From assembly GCF_000003855.2 (NCBI RefSeq), contig NW_003101681.1, positions 570,689-634,688 of the forward strand: DNA of 64,000 nucleotides, in the 5' to 3' direction. Shown in pieces: positions 37,864 through 49,733 of the stretch (within the stretch, counting starts at the first letter, position 1; every line of letters starts with the position of its first letter). The DNA is from Blastomyces gilchristii SLH14081. Its lineage: Eukaryota > Ascomycota > Eurotiomycetes > Onygenales > Ajellomycetaceae. Below the pieces are notes generated by a model that saw nothing but the letters and a program-made list of their open reading frames with translations, had not been told where the DNA came from and did not search any database. Both the position numbers and the translations under genes were made by a program.

Positions 37864-40800
37864 TTTTAGATATAAAACAGTGAACTCATTTTATTAGAGA
37901 AAGTGACAGTTTTAATATCTTCAATGTCTGAATTAACTTTGACTTTGAAACATAATTAAATACTTCTTTTATATCAATAAAAACTGCAGTTGAGACCAGA
38001 TCTTCATGCTTTACTATTTGAATCTCATGAATAACTGAGAGAACAGTGTTAATTACAGAACACTGTTTTCTATCTCTTATTTATTCACTGAATAAAAGAG
38101 AATTATTAATAGAGCTTATAAAAGAAAGTTGAGTAACTATTATCTTTTCTACAATCTTTTCTAAACAGTTCAATAGAGATATTACTCTATATAACTTAGA
38201 AATTGAAGTTTTTCTATTAGATTTTATAAGAATCACTTCAGTGACTTCTCTCCAGCATTCAGAATAATATTCATCTTTGAAGAGATTGAAAAAGAGCTTA
38301 AAATATTCATTCTTTAAGTAGAAGTATATATTTTGAATAATTAAGTGATTAATTGAATCAGGCTCTGCAGCAGTCTTAACTGAACTTGAGAAGATAGCTG
38401 ACTCTAATTCATCTTGAGTAAGATCAGGCCATTCTCAGTCATTTTCATCAATATAGTTGAGAAGTGATATATTCTCTTTCTCTGAATCTGAATCTGATGA
38501 GTTTTGAAAGAGAGTTCTTATAAAAGCTTGATATTTTTTCTTAAAAGAGTTTGCTGTATATGATTCATTCTGACACTCATATTCTAAGATTAGAAGTTTT
38601 GCTACACTTCTTGTTTTAGTATAGTTAAAAGCTTTAAAAACTTCTTTTTCTTATACTTCTTCAAGAAATTTATTTCAGTAGTCTGTTTTAGCTTTTTTAA
38701 TATCTGAAAAATATTCATTTCTGACAGCTTTGAACTCTTTATCAGAAATTATATCATTCTTTCAATCTCTTCTAGCAGTAGTCAATTATTTTCTTTTAGA
38801 TGTGATATTCTCATTTCATTAAAATTTTGAATACTCAGAAGACTTTCTCTTTGAAATATTGTTTTTAACACTTGCTAGAATAATAGATGTAATAAGCTTC
38901 ACTCTATTCTCAAGCATTTCATTTGAGATATCTTGACCAGAATTTCAATACAGCTCACTCTACTTTTCAGATTTTAATAGTTTTATACTTTCTTCAACTG
39001 TGTTTCAGTCAGCTTTTTCAAAGTTAAACTGATTAGAGAGAAGAGGATTTTCACTCATTTATTTCTCACTCAGTTCAATATTAAATTGAATAATCTCATG
39101 ATCTGATTCTGATGTCTCATTTAAATTAATAAATCAGTTTACAAGTCTTTTTTCTATTAGATTTTATGATATAAAGATTAGATCTATAATAGATTTCTGT
39201 TTCATATCTTTTCTAAAGAATGTTTATTAATCAGACTTGTTAACTAAATCTATTGAATGTTCAAAGATTCATTCAATTAGATTATCAGCTCTTACTGCTC
39301 TTTTACATTCTGAATTTTATCAGAGATAATATGCATTGAAATCTCCTACAATTATAGAGTTTCTTAATAAAGTTATGTTCAGAAACTCTCTATTAATTGT
39401 TCATATATTATTATTTTTCTTCAATGACTTTTTATTATAGATATTTATAAGCTGTATAGTATTAAACTCATTCTCTTTATCTATAATATCACTCATCAGA
39501 ATATCAGAGTCAGACATAATATTAAATCTTAGATTAAATTGATATCTTGATCTCTTTCTTTCATAGATCACTACTCTTGACTTTATCTCAGATTTTTGAG
39601 ATAAAAAGCAGTAGTAGCTTGAATGAGAAATGATATATTTTTACTCAGCATTAAAATTCGGCTTCTGAAGCAGTATAAAATCAACTTTTTATTTAAATAC
39701 AATTTGAAGACAGGAATAAATACAATTTGAGTTTCTATTCACATTATTTTGAATAAATGTGATTTTTAAAGAGTTTTTAAACTTTTTTTATTGTTTTTAT
39801 TGTATATTCATACTAAAAGAGAGTAGAGTAGAATCTAATCACTATCATTAGATAGTAGATTATAACTATTCTGAAAAGTAGAAATCTCAACTGCTTACAT
39901 TATATCTAGTTTATTATCAGAGTCATTTCTCAATTCTCTAATCTTAACAGAAGTTTGAGAATTCAAATTCTATTTATATTTAGCTGAAGAATTAAAGTTT
40001 AAAGATTTAGATAGCTGAGAGTTTCTTCTTTTTAAGCTTATAGTTATGAGTTTACTGACTTGACTATTCTCTTCAGTTCTAGATTTGCTTTGAGCTTCAT
40101 CTTTTCTTCAGTTCTTTTGAGTTCTTGAAGTAAATATACATTCTTTTGAGCTAGATGCATGTTTTTCTTTGCAATTAGAGCACTTAAGCAGAGTGTGTTG
40201 ACATATTTCATCTCTTTTTAAGCATCTTTCACATTTATACTCACTAGCTTTGTGATCTCTGACACAGAATACACATTTTGAGTCTCTGAAACAGAAGATT
40301 ACAAAGTATTCATATCTTTGACAGTTTGAACACTGTGTTTAAGCTTTGAGATTCATTCTTGAGTCTTTGTATTCATGAACTCTCATTTTCAAACCTACTA
40401 CTCTTACTTCAGAGATCTTTGACTGTTCAAGTGTCTTTGTATATACTAGAACAGAGACATTTCTTCTGCTTTGTCTGAACTCAATTGAATTTAGTTATAC
40501 AGACTCTTTTCTCAGTTGAATAGAGTTGTATTCTTCTAATTCATTTTTAAGAAGTAGTATTCCTTCTTCACAGTCAAAAATTTCAACTGAAATATCATAA
40601 AGAATGAATTTGTCTCACTTTTCATCTCTCTTAGATAGAATTATTGTGTTTAACAAAGATTCTACTGCTGATTTTCAGAGATTCTCATTCTGAATAAGAA
40701 ATTCTGTACTGAATTCAGACATTGTAGTCAGAATGATAGAGTTTTTAAAGAAGAATGATGAAATTGAAGCTATAACTGATTTCTGAACTTCAATATTAGT

Positions 40801-41435
40801 TATTAACTGAGAAAAGAACTGCTGATTAATTTCATTTCTGAGTCTGAAAATAAGATTTGAGTTTTACTTGTTCCTTTATAAGATATTCTGATTTGAGACT
40901 TTGAGAATAAGTCTTCTATTTCTGGAGATTTGAAAGTTTTTCTTCTTTTATATTTTTTTCTTTACTTTTCTATCAATAGAAGTATGAGTATTATTCTTCT
41001 CAGTTTTCTCAGGATTTTAAGCATGTTTTGAGATAGCAGATTTAGAGATAGCAGATTCAGCTGCTTGAGCATATGTTTTCTTCTGATTCAAAGAAGAAGA
41101 AGAAGTAGAAAAGAAGAAAGAGAAGTAAGATGAGAAGTTAGTGATTATACTAGGAATTTTCAATGTTTTTTGAACTGTGTTTGAAATTCCAAGTTTGAAC
41201 TTGATCATCTTCTGTAGTTGTCTAGTCTGAGCATGAAGAATTAACAGAACTTCTTCATTTATCTCACTCAGACACTGCTTTTCAAGAATCTTACTTACTT
41301 TTTCAAGTTTCTGTATTTCAATAACTTGTTATTTCTCTATTTCTTCTTTCTTTCTTCTCTTCAGAATTTCAATCTCAGGAATAGTATTTGAAAAAGCATC
41401 TTTTTCCACATTAACTGAGTGTATTTTTAAACTCA

Positions 41436-42949
41436 TTATTCTCACTCAATGAAAAGTTGATCAGACTGTTTCAATTGAGATATGTATTGAAATCTTTTGA
41501 AAAGTTGATCAGACTGTTTCAATTAAGAGATTTCTAAGTCTGTTCTCAATTGAAAAGTTGGTTAGACTGTTTCAAAAGAAGAATAAAAGACTTTTGTGTA
41601 TAAAACACCTGATTTTTTTCACACTAGTTCAGTAACTAGGTTAGATTTTTAAAGAGAATCTAATAAACTAGAATTGATTTTTGAGATAAGTTAATAAAAT
41701 CTTTACAATCTCTTTCTTGGAATACAGTGAGGAAAAGTATGATATCAATTGATAATAAATCAGATGATATAACAGTTTTTGAGAGAAAAACTGATAAAAA
41801 ATAAATTAATTTTTTGCAGAGAAATTGATTAAAACTATTCAATTTTATTCTAAATCATTTAATTCTTCTCACACAATAAGTGTGCAACTCAAATCAGTTA
41901 ATAAAGAGTGTAAAAAAGAATTAAGTATTAATAAAAGCTCTTCAGCCACTGAAAAAGTAATTCTTACTTAAAAGAATATGAAATTATGACAGAAAACAGC
42001 TCTGTTTTTAATTCTTTGTAAGAATATTGTATAAAACTCAGAGAAAAACATCTTACTTTTTCAAGAGAAGTAAAAAACTATTTCTAAGATCTTTTTTTTT
42101 TGCATTAATAGCTGCAGAAGAATGAGATAGAAACTGCTAAGATATACACTACTGTATACTCTCTATCAAGACTTTCTCTCTTCAGAGTCTTGATATTATA
42201 GAGAATATAAGTCTGTTTCTATATAATAATATAAATATTGTCAGTGAGATGTAGAGGAACTGGTTATTTATATCTTAAAATAGAAGACTTTGTCAATGAT
42301 TATATTAATACAGAGTTAATTCTTAAATTCAATAGAAACCTAGTGTTGCTGTTCTCAATCCCTTGCAGAATCTATTGAATATTGAGGTATTAAAACTAGA
42401 TTTAATATATCTCACTGTGCAGGGATCAAAGGCTCAGCCAGACCTTGAAGTATACTGAATTTATAGTTGTTGATATGCTGTTCACTTGTTCTGTTGACTT
42501 GTTATCTGCATGTATTGAATACTGTTACCGAGGTATCTTTTTGTATTATTCTGCTGAAGATGAGTCAGATTGAGAGAGGTGGTATGAGGGTGAGACTTGG
42601 TGTTGATGTCTAGATACACTGAAGACAGACCGCGGAGATTGCACTTCAGAAGTGTCTGTTGATTATGTGCTTGATATTACCGCCGAGGTATCTTTTTGTA
42701 TTTTTCTGCCAGGGATGGGCCAGATTGAGAAGGGCGGTACGAGGGTGGGACTTGGCGTTGATGTTTTGAAACATCAAAGATGGACAGGGTTTTCGCGGAG
42801 GTTGCTCCTCAGATATCTCCACAATTACAGATCGGAGATCTTCCAAAATCGAGAAGATTGAGGCATATGACTAGGTCTCTTCACCTTACAATTTGTATGG
42901 CAATCTGGCCCGGGGTTGTGGTGTGATAGAGAAGAATGAGGGATAATTA
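41436..42949 (-). promoter_or_regulatory. LINE-3 5' UTR with tandem repeats
   Basis: Two tandem units with a period of 155 bp are visible (landmark ccgaggtatc at 42,528 and 42,683). Three copies of a 30-nt motif (gaaaagttgatcagactg and variants) lie at about 41,447, 41,500 and 41,557, just upstream of ORF1. Internal promoters of LINEs are usually in the 5' UTR and are sometimes built of monomers, so a promoter role is plausible but not shown. A palindrome, gatgttttgaaacatc, is at about 42,759. Confidence 0.55.
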
Positions 42950-43349
42950 ATAATTCTTATAAAAGCTTGATATTTTTCCTCAAAAGAATTTGCTGTATAT
43001 AATTCATTCTAAAACTTATATTCTAAGACTGAAAGTTTTACTACACTTCTTATTTTAGTATAGTTGAAAGTTTTAAAAACATTCTTTTCTTATACTTCTT
43101 CAAGAAATTTATTTCAGTAGTCTGTTTTAACTCTTTTAATATCTGAAAAATATTCATTTCTGACAGCTTTGAACTCTTTATCAGATATTACATCATTCTT
43201 TCAATCTCTTCTAGCAGTAACTAATTATTTTCTTTTAGATGTGATATTCTTATTTCATCAAGATTTGAAATACTCAGAAGACTTTCTCTTGAAAATATTA
43301 TCTCTAACACTTATTAGAATAATAGATGTAATAAGCTTCACTTCATTCT

Positions 43350-43430
43350 GCCAGCGTGGCCCAGTTGATAAGACTGGTAATCAAGGCCGCACACATTAGA
43401 GATGTGTGGGTTCGAATCTCATCACTGGCA
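43350..43430 (+). other. tRNA-like head of the chimeric element
   Basis: Begins gccagcg and ends cactggc, which pair in 6 of 7 positions as an acceptor stem. Box A tggcccagttg is at 43,357-43,367 and box B ggttcgaatct at 43,409-43,419. A variable-arm-like hairpin acacat/atgtgt is at 43,391-43,407. The D and anticodon stems are poor, so this is a tRNA-derived promoter head and not a working tRNA gene. It differs from the head of the other SINE family in the window. Confidence 0.7.
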
Positions 43431-45584
43431 TCTGCCACTTCTTACCCATGAAAGCCCCCATGTAATAGAGGCTGAGTCTAATTAGTAAGGCTTGATGTGG
43501 GGTAGAACTCCCTACTGCAAGTCAAGTCACTAGTTAAGTGAGATCCTGCAAACACTCATCAGAGCCAGCATGAAATGCCAATGTCTCACTATTCTACTGT
43601 GCACCTGTCAAGGTTCTAATGATATAGAGCCAAGTCTAATGTAGTGATTATACACTACTTAAGCAAGTCCCTAACTAGGGCCATCATCAGAGCCTAGCTC
43701 TCTCTCAAATACAGAGAATGATTTTGAAAATCATCTGACTAGCAGGTCTAGATGTGCATCTAGGCTCTAGGCAGACACTCTGATAGGCTAGAGCCTGCAA
43801 GCTCTCTGCCAAGCCCTAATACTGGCAGAGAGAACTGCAGTCATCAAGTCTATAATTAGTCTTTAACACAGAGTGAGGCCATGACAGCTGATTGATAGGT
43901 CTATGAGTATCTAATGAGACTGAGATCAGCAATCAGAAGCTTGATGTGTATATCATCAAGTGAGCAGTGACAGCTACTAACTAATGCCTCTGGAAATTAG
44001 TGACTGGCCTGAGAGAACAGACACAGTGATCAGTTAATTATAGAGAGTTAAATATAATTAGCTTAAGATGCATTCTGCAGGTGACTAGCACCTGTAGTCA
44101 ATTTTCTTCTTTAAATATTGAAAAAGTTGATCATGAGAAGTTATCTTTCTGAAGAGAAAAGCTTAAATCTCTTATAGACTTATAAATAAGTGAACTATTA
44201 AAAGAGAAAGAATATGAACAGTATTTGAAGAGAATTTCTACAATCAATATAAAAGACTCTATTCTGATTTATTCAGAGAACTCAAAAAATGAGAACTTGA
44301 ATAGATTAAACACAGACATTGCTTATACTGAAGATAATATTAATTTTATCTCAGATTTCTGAAATCTAGACTCTGAATGTGAAGTCTTTGATACTGAACT
44401 ATTTATAATAGTGAAAGCTTTCAAACTCATTGAAATAAAATCTCATAAAAGAGAAAATTATTTGAAAGAGATATAAATATTCTCTGATAGTCAAGCTGCT
44501 TTAAAAAGACTTAGAAATAGTCAGATTTAGAATAATCAAATGAATCTTGAACTGATCTTAAACTCTGTTTTAAAAATTCAAAAGAGAAGAATATTAAAGC
44601 TGATAATTTATCTATACTGAGTTTCTACTCATATGAATATTCATGACAATGAATTGACTGATTCAGCTGTAAAAAAGAGTGCAGAATTAAGCAGATCTAT
44701 TCAAAAAATTGTGTTCTGATCTTTTATAAAGAGAAAAATAAAAGAATCTTGTTTAGACAAGTGAAATGAAAGCTGATAGAAACAAAAGAAGAGTATACAT
44801 TATTCAAGATTTGAAACAAAACCCAAGTGAAAATCTTGTTTAATTAAATGTAAAAAGAAAATATTCTCATCTATAATACAGCTGAAACTAGGACATGACT
44901 ATTTCAAATCTTATATACAAAGATTTGATGATAGATTTGACTTAATAGAATACTCATTCTGCAATATAAATGAGAATTCTGAGTATATTGTAATGCACTG
45001 TGCATTATACAATAGTCTCTGAGTCAGATTGAAAGAGAAGTATGATCTAAATTAATTAAATATGAGATTCTTATTCTCAACTGAGACAGGAATTAAATAC
45101 TTAATAGACTTTCTATCAGAAACTCAAGCAGCTACAAGAAAATGACTAAATTCAGAATTATCTGAATATGAAGAGAAGGAAATCAATCAGATATAGTCTG
45201 TTAAAACAGATATACACTCTCTTTTAATAATTTGTTTTGTTATAGTCTCTCTTTACTTTGTCTTTTTCTTTATCTTTTTCTTTCAATTTCTTTCTATCTA
45301 TCTATTTAATGTGTCTATCTTTGAGACTGTGTTCTTTTTCTCTTTTCTTTTGTCATGATATTGTCAAATGGTTTCAAAGTATCAAAAGATGTTAAAACAC
45401 TGCAATTTGTAAACAGTTTTTGTATTCTGAGCTGAAATTTTCTGATTTTACATATCTGAAATTGATGAATGTATAATAGTTAACTTTACAGACATAGAAA
45501 AAACTCTGAGAACTAAAGTTCTCAGGTGGATATCATAGTCTCTGACTGCATACATCTATAATTGAAGAATAATAATAATAATAA
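43350..45584 (+). mobile_element. chimeric retroelement: tRNA-like head, unique body, LINE 3' end
   Basis: A 13-bp TSD, ttcacttcattct, is at 43,337-43,349 and 45,585-45,597, so the whole 2,235 bp was inserted in one event into LINE-2. Parts: tRNA-like head 43,350-43,430; a body of 667 bp (43,431-44,097) unlike anything else in the window; then 44,098-45,584, which is collinear with LINE-4 54,220-55,695 (part of the RNase H region, the C-terminal Cys/His domain, 3' UTR and aat tail). The LINE part has RIP stops, and the body has practically no CpG. It resembles in design the MINE element of Magnaporthe, a foreign 5' part fused to a LINE 3' part. Confidence 0.85.
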
Positions 45585-46739
45585 TTCACTTCATTCTTAA
45601 GCATTTCATTTGAGATATCTTGATCAGAATTTTAATATAGCTCACTCTGCTTTTCAGATTTTAACAGTTCTATACTTTCTTCAACTGCTTTTCAATCAGC
45701 TTTTTCAAGGTTAAACTGATTAGAGAGAAGAGGATTTTCACTTATTTATTTTTCACTCAGTTTAATATCAAATTGAATAATCTCATGATCTGATTCTGAT
45801 GTCTCATTTGAATTAATAAATCAGTTTACAAGTCTTTTTTCTATTAGATTTTATAATATAAAGATTAGATCTATAATAGATTTCTGTTTCATATCTTTTC
45901 TAAAGAATGTTTATTGATAAGACTTGTTAACTAGATCTATTAAATACTCAAAGATTTATTTAATCAGATTATCTGCTCTTACTGCTCTTTTATATTATGA
46001 ACTTTATCAGAGATAATATGCATTGAAATCTTCTGCAATTGTAGAGTTTCTTAATGAAGTTATATTCAGAAATTCTTTATTAATTGTCTCAGTATTATTA
46101 TTTTTCTTCAATAACTTTTCATTATAAATATTTATAAGCTGTATAGTATCAAACTCATTCTCTTTATCTATAATATCACTCATCAGAATATCAGGGTCAG
46201 ATATGATATTAAATCTTAGATTAAATTAATATCTTGATCTCTTTCTTTCATAGATCACTACTCTTGACTTTATCTCAGACTTTTGAGATAGAAAGCAGAA
46301 GTAGCTTGAATAAGAAATGATGTATTTTTACTCAGTATTAAAATTCAGTTTCTGAAGCAGTATAAAATCAACTTTTTATTTAAACGTAATTTGAAGATAA
46401 GAATAAATATAATTTAGGTTTCTATTCACATTATTTTGAATAAATGTGATTTTTGAAGAGTTTTTAAACTTTTTTTGTTATTTTTGTTGTATATTCATAC
46501 TAAAAGAGATTAGAGATTGAGTAGAATTTAATCACTATTATCAGATAGTAAATTATAACTATTTTGAAAAGTGAGAATCTTAACTGCTTGTATTATATCT
46601 AGTTTATTATCAGAGATATTTCTCAATTTTCTAATATTAACAGAAGTTTGAGAATTCAAATTCTATTTACATTTGACTGAAGAATTGAAGTTTGAAGATT
46701 TAGATAGTTGAGAGTTTCTTCTTTTTAAGCTTACAGTTG

Positions 46740-47935
46740 TAGATTTACTAGCTTGACTATTCTCTTCAGTTCTAGATTGACTTTGAGCTTTATCTTTTCT
46801 TCAGTTCTTTTGAGTTCTTGAAGCAAACATACATTCTTTTGAGTTAGATGCATGTTTTTCTTTATAATTAGAGCATTTAAGCAGAGTATATTAACATATT
46901 TCATCTCTTTTTGAGTAATTTTTATATTTATACTCACTAGACTTGTGATATCTAGCACAGAATGCACATTTTGAGTCTCTAAAATAAGAGATTATAAAGT
47001 GTTCATATCTTTGACAGTTTGAACACTGTGTTTGAGCTTTGAGATTCATTCTTGAGTCTTTGTATTTATAAACTCTCATTTTCAAACCTACTACTCTTAC
47101 TTCAGAGATCTTTCAAGTATTTTTATATATACTAGAATAGAGGCATTTCTTCTACTTTATCTGAACTCAATTGAATTTAGTCATACAGACTCTTTTCTCA
47201 GTTGAATAGAGTTGTATTCTTCTAATTCATTTTTAAGAAGTAGTATTCCTTCTTCACAGTCAAAAATTTCAACTGAAATATCATGAAGAATGAATTTATC
47301 TCACTTTTCATCTCTCTCAGATAGAATTATTATGTTTAATAAAGATTCTACTGCTGATTTTCAGAGATTCTCATTCTGAATAAGAAATTCTGCACTGAAT
47401 TCAGACATTGTAGTCAGAATAATGAAGTTTTCAAAGAAGAATAACTCAATTGAAGCTATGACTGATTTTTAAACTTTAATATTAGTTATTAACTGAGAAA
47501 AGCACTGCTGATTAATTTCATTTCTGATTCTAAAAATAAGATTTGAGTTTAGCTTGTTTCTCTGCAAGATGTTCTGATTTAAGACTTTGAGAATAAGTCT
47601 TCTATTTCTGAAGATTTGAAAGTTTTTCTCTTTTTACATTTTCTTTTTCACTTTTCTATGAATAGAAGTATAAGCAGTATTCTTTTCAGTTTTCTCAGGA
47701 TTTTAAGCAGGTTTTGAGACAGCAGATTTAGAGATAGCAGACTTAGAGACAGCAGATTCAGCTGCTTGAGCATATGTTTTCTTCTGATTTAAAGAAGAAG
47801 AAGAAGAAGTAGGAAAAGAAGAAGAGCAAAGTAAAGAGTCAGTGATTGTACTGGAAATTTTCAATATTTTTTAAACTGTGTTTGAAATTTCAAGTTGGAA
47901 CTTGATCACCTTCTGTAGTTGTCTAGTCTAGGCAT
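46740..47935 (-). pseudogene. LINE-2 ORF1 (gag-like zinc-knuckle protein)
   Basis: Minus strand, broken by stops. A cluster of Cys and His (QCSNCQRYEHF, SKCAFCARYHKSSEY, SKRDEIC) lies at about 46,890-47,040. It matches the three-knuckle arrangement of ORF1 in LINE-3 (40,130-40,350) and LINE-4 (50,840-51,045). Such ORF1 proteins bind the LINE RNA. A low-complexity Ser/Lys stretch (SSSSLNQKK) precedes the knuckles near 47,790-47,810. Confidence 0.75.
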
Positions 47936-47938
47936 AGT

Positions 47939-48040
47939 ATTAGAGAGAAAGTACAGTACATTTTCATTGAAATATATGAAATAATAAATTAATTTAAAAT
48001 AATTGTTAAACTTCTCAGTAATATAGTTAATAAGAGTAGT
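47939..48040. other. unassigned AT-rich sequence left of LINE-4
   Basis: About 100 bp between the truncated end of LINE-2 and the start of LINE-4. It ends in aataagagtagt, the left TSD copy of LINE-4. It matches none of the repeats here and may be the left part of the host sequence that continues at 55,708. Confidence 0.6.
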
Positions 48041-49733
48041 CGACAACCGCTCCACCACGAACTCGCTCGATTTTTCGAATAAGAACCCGCCGATAGATCC
48101 ATTGAAAAGCCCTTGATCATACAAGCATTTTGACCCCATCGCCGACCGCATACCCCGTGTGGTGGTGGAGTTATCCAGCCAAACATGAACCAGACATTGT
48201 TTGAAACTCCTGTGTGGGATTATCCCCTGTTCTCCTCTATCACACCACAACTCTGGGCCAAATTGCCATACAAATTGTAAGATGAAGAGATCTAGTCATA
48301 TGCATCAATCTTCTTGATTTTAAAAGATTCTCAATCTGTAATTGTAAAGATATCTGAGAAGTGATCTCTGTAAAAACCCTGTCCATCTTTGATGTTTTAA
48401 AACATCAACACTAAGTCTCACCCTTGTACTACTCTTCTCAATCTGGCTCATTCTCAGCAGGAAAATACAAAAAGATATCTCAGTGATAATATTAAGCACA
48501 TAATCAATGAATACTTCTGAAGTGTAATCTCTGCAGTCTGTTTTCAATGTATCTAGATATTAATATCAAGTTTCACTCTTATACTACCTCTCTCAATCTG
48601 ACTCATCTCTGATAGAAGAATACAAAAAGATATCTTAGCAACAGTATTTAATACATAATCTGCAGATAACAAGTCAATAGAATAAGTCAACAGCATATTA
48701 ACAACTATAAATTCAGTATATCTCAAGATCTGACTGAGTCTTTGATCTCTGTACAGTGAGATATATTAAACCTAGTTTTAATATCTCAATATTCAATAGA
48801 TTCTGCAAGAGATTGAGAACAGTAATACTAGATTTCTATTGAATTTAAGACTTAACTCTGTATTGATATAATCATTGATAAAGTCTTCTATTTTGAGATA
48901 TAAATAACCAGTTCCTCTACATTCTGCTGACAATATTTATATTATTATATAGAAACAGACTTATATTCTCTATAATATCAAGACTCTGAAGAGAGAAAGT
49001 CTTGATAGAGAGTATACAGTAGTATATATCTTAGCAGTTTCTATCTCATTCTTCTGCAGCTATTAATGCAAAAAAAAAGATCTTAGAAATAGTTTTTTAC
49101 TTCTCTTGTAAAAGTAAGATGTTTTTCTCTGAGTTTTATACAATATTCTTACAAAGAATTAAAAACAGAGTTGTTTTCTGTTATAATTTTATATTCTTTT
49201 AAGTAAGAATTACTTTTTCAATGACTGAAGAGCTTTTATTAATACTTAATTCTTTTTTACACTCTTTATTAACTGATTTGAGTTACACACTTGTTGTGTG
49301 AGAAGAATTGAATAATTTAGAATAAAATTAAATAGTTTTGATCAATTTCTCTGCAAAAAATTGATTTATTTTTTATCAGTTTTTCTTCTAAAAACTGTTA
49401 TATTATCTAATTTATTATTAATTGATATCATACTTTTCCTCACTGTATCTCAAGAAAGAGATTGTAAAGATTTTATTAATTTATCTTAAAAATCAATTCT
49501 AGTTTATTAGATTCTCTTTAAAAATCTAATCTAGTTACTGAACTAGTGTGAAAAAAATCAGATATTTTATATATAAAAGTCTTTTATTCTTCTTTTGAAA
49601 CAGTCTGATTAACTTTTCAATTGAAAATAGACTTAGAAATCTCTTAATTGAAACAGTCTGATCAATCTTTCAAAAGAGTTTAATATATATCTCAATTGAA
49701 ATAGTCTGATCAACTTTTCATTGAGTGAGAATA
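48041..49733 (+). promoter_or_regulatory. LINE-4 5' UTR with 155-bp tandem units and 30-nt repeats
   Basis: The tandem units recur with a period of 155 bp (tacaaaaagatatct at 48,466 and 48,621), the same period as in LINE-3. Three copies of ttgaaacagtctgat plus caacttttc start at 49,595, 49,648 and 49,696, directly before the ORF1 ATG. The extreme 5' end (48,041-48,240) is GC-normal and is absent from LINE-3. This is the probable promoter region of the LINE; function is inferred from position. Confidence 0.55.

Larger units (their letters stand above)
35489..42949 (-). mobile_element. LINE-3: near-full-length Tad-like LINE inserted in LINE-2
   Basis: A 12-bp TSD, ataattcttata, is at 35,477-35,488 and 42,950-42,961. 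The element is about 7.46 kb, minus strand. From its 3' end: tail and 3' UTR to 35,870; C-terminal Cys/His domain about 35,880-36,250; RNase H about 36,370-36,850; an assembly gap 37,073-37,863; RT remainder to about 38,450; endonuclease about 39,350-39,800; ORF1 about 40,120-41,435; 5' UTR 41,436-42,949. Its 5' end is about 185 bp shorter than that of LINE-4. The last 300 bp (42,650-42,949) keep many CpGs while the rest is RIP-mutated. Confidence 0.88.
32449..47938 (-). mobile_element. LINE-2: Tad-like LINE, split by LINE-3 and by a chimeric element
   Basis: The tail is at 32,449-32,476. Segments are 32,449-35,488, 42,962-43,349 and 45,598-47,938, joined by the TSDs of LINE-3 (ataattcttata) and of the chimera (ttcacttcattct). 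It includes the 3' UTR, RNase H (about 33,350-33,830), RT (about 34,270-35,440), endonuclease (about 45,600-46,450) and an ORF1 with CCHC zinc knuckles (best seen at 46,890-47,085). It stops at about 47,938 near the ORF1 start, without 5' UTR. The sequence beyond (47,939-48,040) is not LINE. Confidence 0.8.

Noticed and set aside
37063..37869. 268-residue open frame
   Set aside because: It is an artefact of the N run.
43350..43430. Functional tRNA gene
   Set aside because: The D and anticodon stems do not fold well and the segment is the fixed 5' end of a TSD-flanked retroelement.
47906..48250. 114-residue minus-strand open frame
   Set aside because: It crosses from LINE-2 through unassigned sequence into the antisense of the LINE-4 5' UTR; no domain recognised.
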